Shown one piece after another: positions 62,489 to 64,000 of a DNA stretch of 64,000 nt. This DNA comes from Moduliflexus sp964602655 (lineage in GTDB: Bacteria; Moduliflexota; Moduliflexia; Moduliflexales; Moduliflexaceae), in the NCBI GenBank assembly GCA_964602655.1, contig CAZRSF010000014.1, positions 28,499 through 92,498 on the forward strand. The letters run 5' to 3'. Each line of letters starts with the position of its first letter. Positions within the stretch are counted from its first letter, which is position 1. The translations under genes were made by a program, and so were the position numbers. A model generated the notes under the pieces. The model saw nothing but the letters and a program-made list of their open reading frames with translations, made no database searches and was not told the DNA's origin.

Positions 62489-63661
62489 ATGTCGAAAACA
62501 ACAGGCATAAAAATAGCAGCAGCATGGGCGAGTCTCATCCTATTTGTCGTCGTCTTTTCATGGCTTTCGATGCGCTTATGGGGCGGGGCGGAAGAAAAAA
62601 CCGAATCGGTCGCTCAACCGCTCATCATTCAAGACACGATGACGCTTCGGGAATTCGGGCAGCAGAACCAATTATCCGATGAAATCGTGGAAAACGCCTT
62701 TAAAATCCACGCGCCAGAAGAACTTCAAGAGTCGCTTCAATCGTTCAAGCTTTCCCCTGCCGAAATTACGGAAAAGGTGCAGAAAGCGGTCGCGTTTGCC
62801 GCTGAAGAAGCCTCGAAAAATTGGATCAAAATCGTCGCGAAACTCGCGCTGTGGGTTGCCTTTTTAGCGGTGGTATTTTTTCAATTGAAACAGCGGCGGA
62901 TCACCGCGCAGACGAGGAAAATCTGGCTGTTAGCGGCGGTGACGCTGTTCGGCGTGATCTTAGGTTCCGATCCGAATACGATGGGCACGGTGAAAGACGC
63001 GATTGTCTTATTTGCCAAAAGCCGCATTATCTTCCCGCCGCGCATGATTGTCCTGGCCGCGATGCTGGTCGGCGGAACGCTGCTGGCGAATAAGCTGATC
63101 TGTTCGTGGGGCTGTCAATTCGGGACGTTGCAGGATGTGATCTTTCGCTTCGGGCGCGACGAGAAAGATCGCAAAGGCGTCTTGCCGCAGTGGAAAATTC
63201 CGTTTGTCGTCACCAATACGATTCGCGTGGCGTTTTTCATCCTGTTTACCGTCGTCGCATTCGTCTGGGCAACCGATTTGGTCGGCCTGATCGACCCGTT
63301 CAAACTTTTCAATCCTGCCGTGTTGGGAACGGCGGCTATCGTCTGTATTGCACTCATGCTGATCGCCTCGTTATTTGTCTATCGCCCCTGGTGTCATCTG
63401 TTGTGTCCGTTCGGGCTTGTCGGCTGGCTGGTCGAGAAAATCAGCGTCTATAAAATCAAGGTCAAATACGACACCTGCGTCGCCTGCAATGCCTGCGTAG
63501 AAGCCTGCCCATCAAACGTGATGGGCGCGATTTTGAAGCAAGACCGCGCGATCCCGGATTGTTTCGCCTGCGGAACGTGTATCGAGGTTTGCCCTACGAA
63601 ATCAATCGAATTCGCCGCCGGGAAACGAGAAACGCCGCCCGCCGGAAAATTCGGAAAATAA
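62489..63661 (+). CDS. Membrane polyferredoxin with N-terminal helical repeats
   Basis: A 390-residue inner-membrane Fe-S protein. A first helix (about 8-28) is followed by an 80-residue region with MTLREFGQQNQLSDEIVENA and a second helical unit, akin to the tail of the upstream gene. Membrane helices then follow, along with CSWGCQFGTLQDV and CHLLCPFGLVGW. Two 4Fe-4S sites end the protein (CVACNACVEACP, CFACGTCIEVCP). AAGGAGG is 7 nt before the ATG at 62489, so that start is better than 62483. Likely a quinone-linked electron carrier. Confidence 0.85.
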   Translation: MSKTTGIKIAAAWASLILFVVVFSWLSMRLWGGAEEKTESVAQPLIIQDTMTLREFGQQNQLSDEIVENAFKIHAPEELQESLQSFKLSPAEITEKVQKAVAFAAEEASKNWIKIVAKLALWVAFLAVVFFQLKQRRITAQTRKIWLLAAVTLFGVILGSDPNTMGTVKDAIVLFAKSRIIFPPRMIVLAAMLVGGTLLANKLICSWGCQFGTLQDVIFRFGRDEKDRKGVLPQWKIPFVVTNTIRVAFFILFTVVAFVWATDLVGLIDPFKLFNPAVLGTAAIVCIALMLIASLFVYRPWCHLLCPFGLVGWLVEKISVYKIKVKYDTCVACNACVEACPSNVMGAILKQDRAIPDCFACGTCIEVCPTKSIEFAAGKRETPPAGKFGK

Positions 63662-63666
63662 GCCTA

Positions 63667-63710
63667 AGCCAGAAGCCGAATTTTTCATAAAACTCGGCTT
63701 CTGGCTTTTA
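63667..63710 (+). terminator. Terminator after the polyferredoxin operon
   Basis: A 13-bp perfect stem AGCCAGAAGCCGA with TCGGCTTCTGGCT, followed by TTTATC. It lies between convergent genes. Confidence 0.8.
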
Positions 63711-63935
63711 TCATTCAGACTCAAATAAAGCGCGTTGGACACCTGATTGCTTGATAATCCCAAGCAATGTCCCTTTTTTTAATTCGTCGTGATCTGGAAC
63801 GGGAACGGTAATCGTTGTTCCGTTTTCAGTTTTTTGCATGATAATGTGGCTGCCCTTTTGTCGGACTTTAACAAATCCTTGCGCTGCCAAAATCCGACAG
63901 ACCTCTTTGCCTGAAAGCGTTCGCAGTTTAGGCAT
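63711..63935 (-). CDS. hicA: HicA-type toxin (YcfA family)
   Basis: A 74-residue mRNA interferase-like protein. GKEVCRILAAQGFVKVRQKGSHIIMQ holds the conserved G-S-H motif with catalytic His (about residue 30), and TITVPVPDHDELKKGTLLGIIKQSG is the remainder of the double-stranded-RNA-binding-like fold. HicA toxins cleave mRNA and are neutralised by HicB. No hicB lies downstream, where the genes are convergent, so any partner must be the gene that overlaps the start. Confidence 0.9.
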   Translation of the reverse strand: MPKLRTLSGKEVCRILAAQGFVKVRQKGSHIIMQKTENGTTITVPVPDHDELKKGTLLGIIKQSGVQRALFESE

Positions 63936-64000
63936 GAGACGCCTCTCTTGTCCGTGTCGTCTTGTGTTCCGGCATCATCGGCATAATCGGCATCACATAT
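63928..64000 (-). CDS. C-terminal end of a gene overlapping hicA, possible hicB
   Basis: An open frame enters from the right edge and ends at 63928, overlapping the hicA start by 8 bases. Its visible end is YVMPIMPMMPEHKTTRTREA plus SHA. Tight overlap with hicA suggests the antitoxin HicB, but the visible residues are not diagnostic. Confidence 0.4.
   Translation of the reverse strand, partial: YVMPIMPMMPEHKTTRTREASHA

Overview
The window reads as a contiguous piece of chromosome from a Gram-negative bacterium. Outer-membrane beta-barrels, a Wza-like export protein, an MsbA-like flippase, LPS-type kinases, lipoproteins with lipoboxes and a TatA/B protein all imply two membranes. Ferredoxins, polyferredoxins, ThyX and an FdhD suggest anaerobic or microaerophilic life. 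The LplB/YtcP sugar transporter, partner-switching genes and ParB/USP fusions point away from the classical Proteobacteria. The mixture reminds me of deep candidate phyla such as Modulibacteria (KSB3), but no rRNA or tRNA is present, so this placement is only a guess. Shine-Dalgarno sites are mostly AGGAGG-like, and many genes overlap as ATGA within operons.

Layout. 1-2563: branched-chain amino-acid ABC genes livM-livG-livF. 2632-6649: a FecR-domain protein divergent from a beta-barrel and a three-SLBB export protein, probably a polysaccharide secretion locus. 6953-7044: an unexplained, highly structured inverted-repeat element. 7158-11066: polyamine operon potABCD. 11341-17272: ankyrin lipoprotein, Helicase_C_3 protein, MltD with four LysM domains, two tandem DUF507 genes and a small unknown. 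17273-20169: fdhD, a YhcC-type radical SAM protein and cbiB. 20163-20878: a RelE/XRE toxin-antitoxin pair with a promoter placed so that the toxin mRNA would be nearly leaderless. 21511-27725: pgi, STAS, a divergent MCP-like protein, PepT-like peptidase, AIR-synthase-like protein and a 56-residue ferredoxin. 28107-32864: a partner-switching operon (SpoIIE phosphatase, STAS, HATPase kinase, TPR/LysM lipoprotein) facing tatA/B. 33133-39767: BRCT-only protein, TPR protein, REC-histidine kinase, SNase-like membrane protein, thyX, Zn-ribbon protein, and an RfaE-like nucleotidyltransferase with a degenerate HAD tail. 39953-43387: oligosaccharide ABC importer. 43614-46947: MsbA-like exporter and two LPS-type kinases.

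46973-52516 is the most unusual region. Two large minus-strand paralogues join a ParB/Srx-like domain, two or three copies of a roughly 105-residue repeat and tandem universal-stress domains. They flank a 2H phosphoesterase. I consider this the best candidate for an undescribed system.

53059-55186: a GntR(YtrA)-controlled ABC operon ending in a 35-residue membrane peptide. 55398-57700: a small outer-membrane barrel and an alpha/beta hydrolase with a PEP-CTERM tail. 57802-57988: a large hairpin and an ABC-ATPase fossil. 58180-63661: a CoA-disulfide-reductase/rhodanese/TusA/DsrE fusion followed by two membrane polyferredoxins, suggesting sulfur-linked electron transfer. 63711-64000: HicA toxin and the end of an overlapping gene.

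Several families of short palindromic repeats (CCTGACAGGG-type, CACGCTCCGCGTGG-type, CTTCGACACGCTCAG-type, CGCCCC-type) are scattered through the gaps. All functional calls rest on reading the translated sequence; no database search was made.
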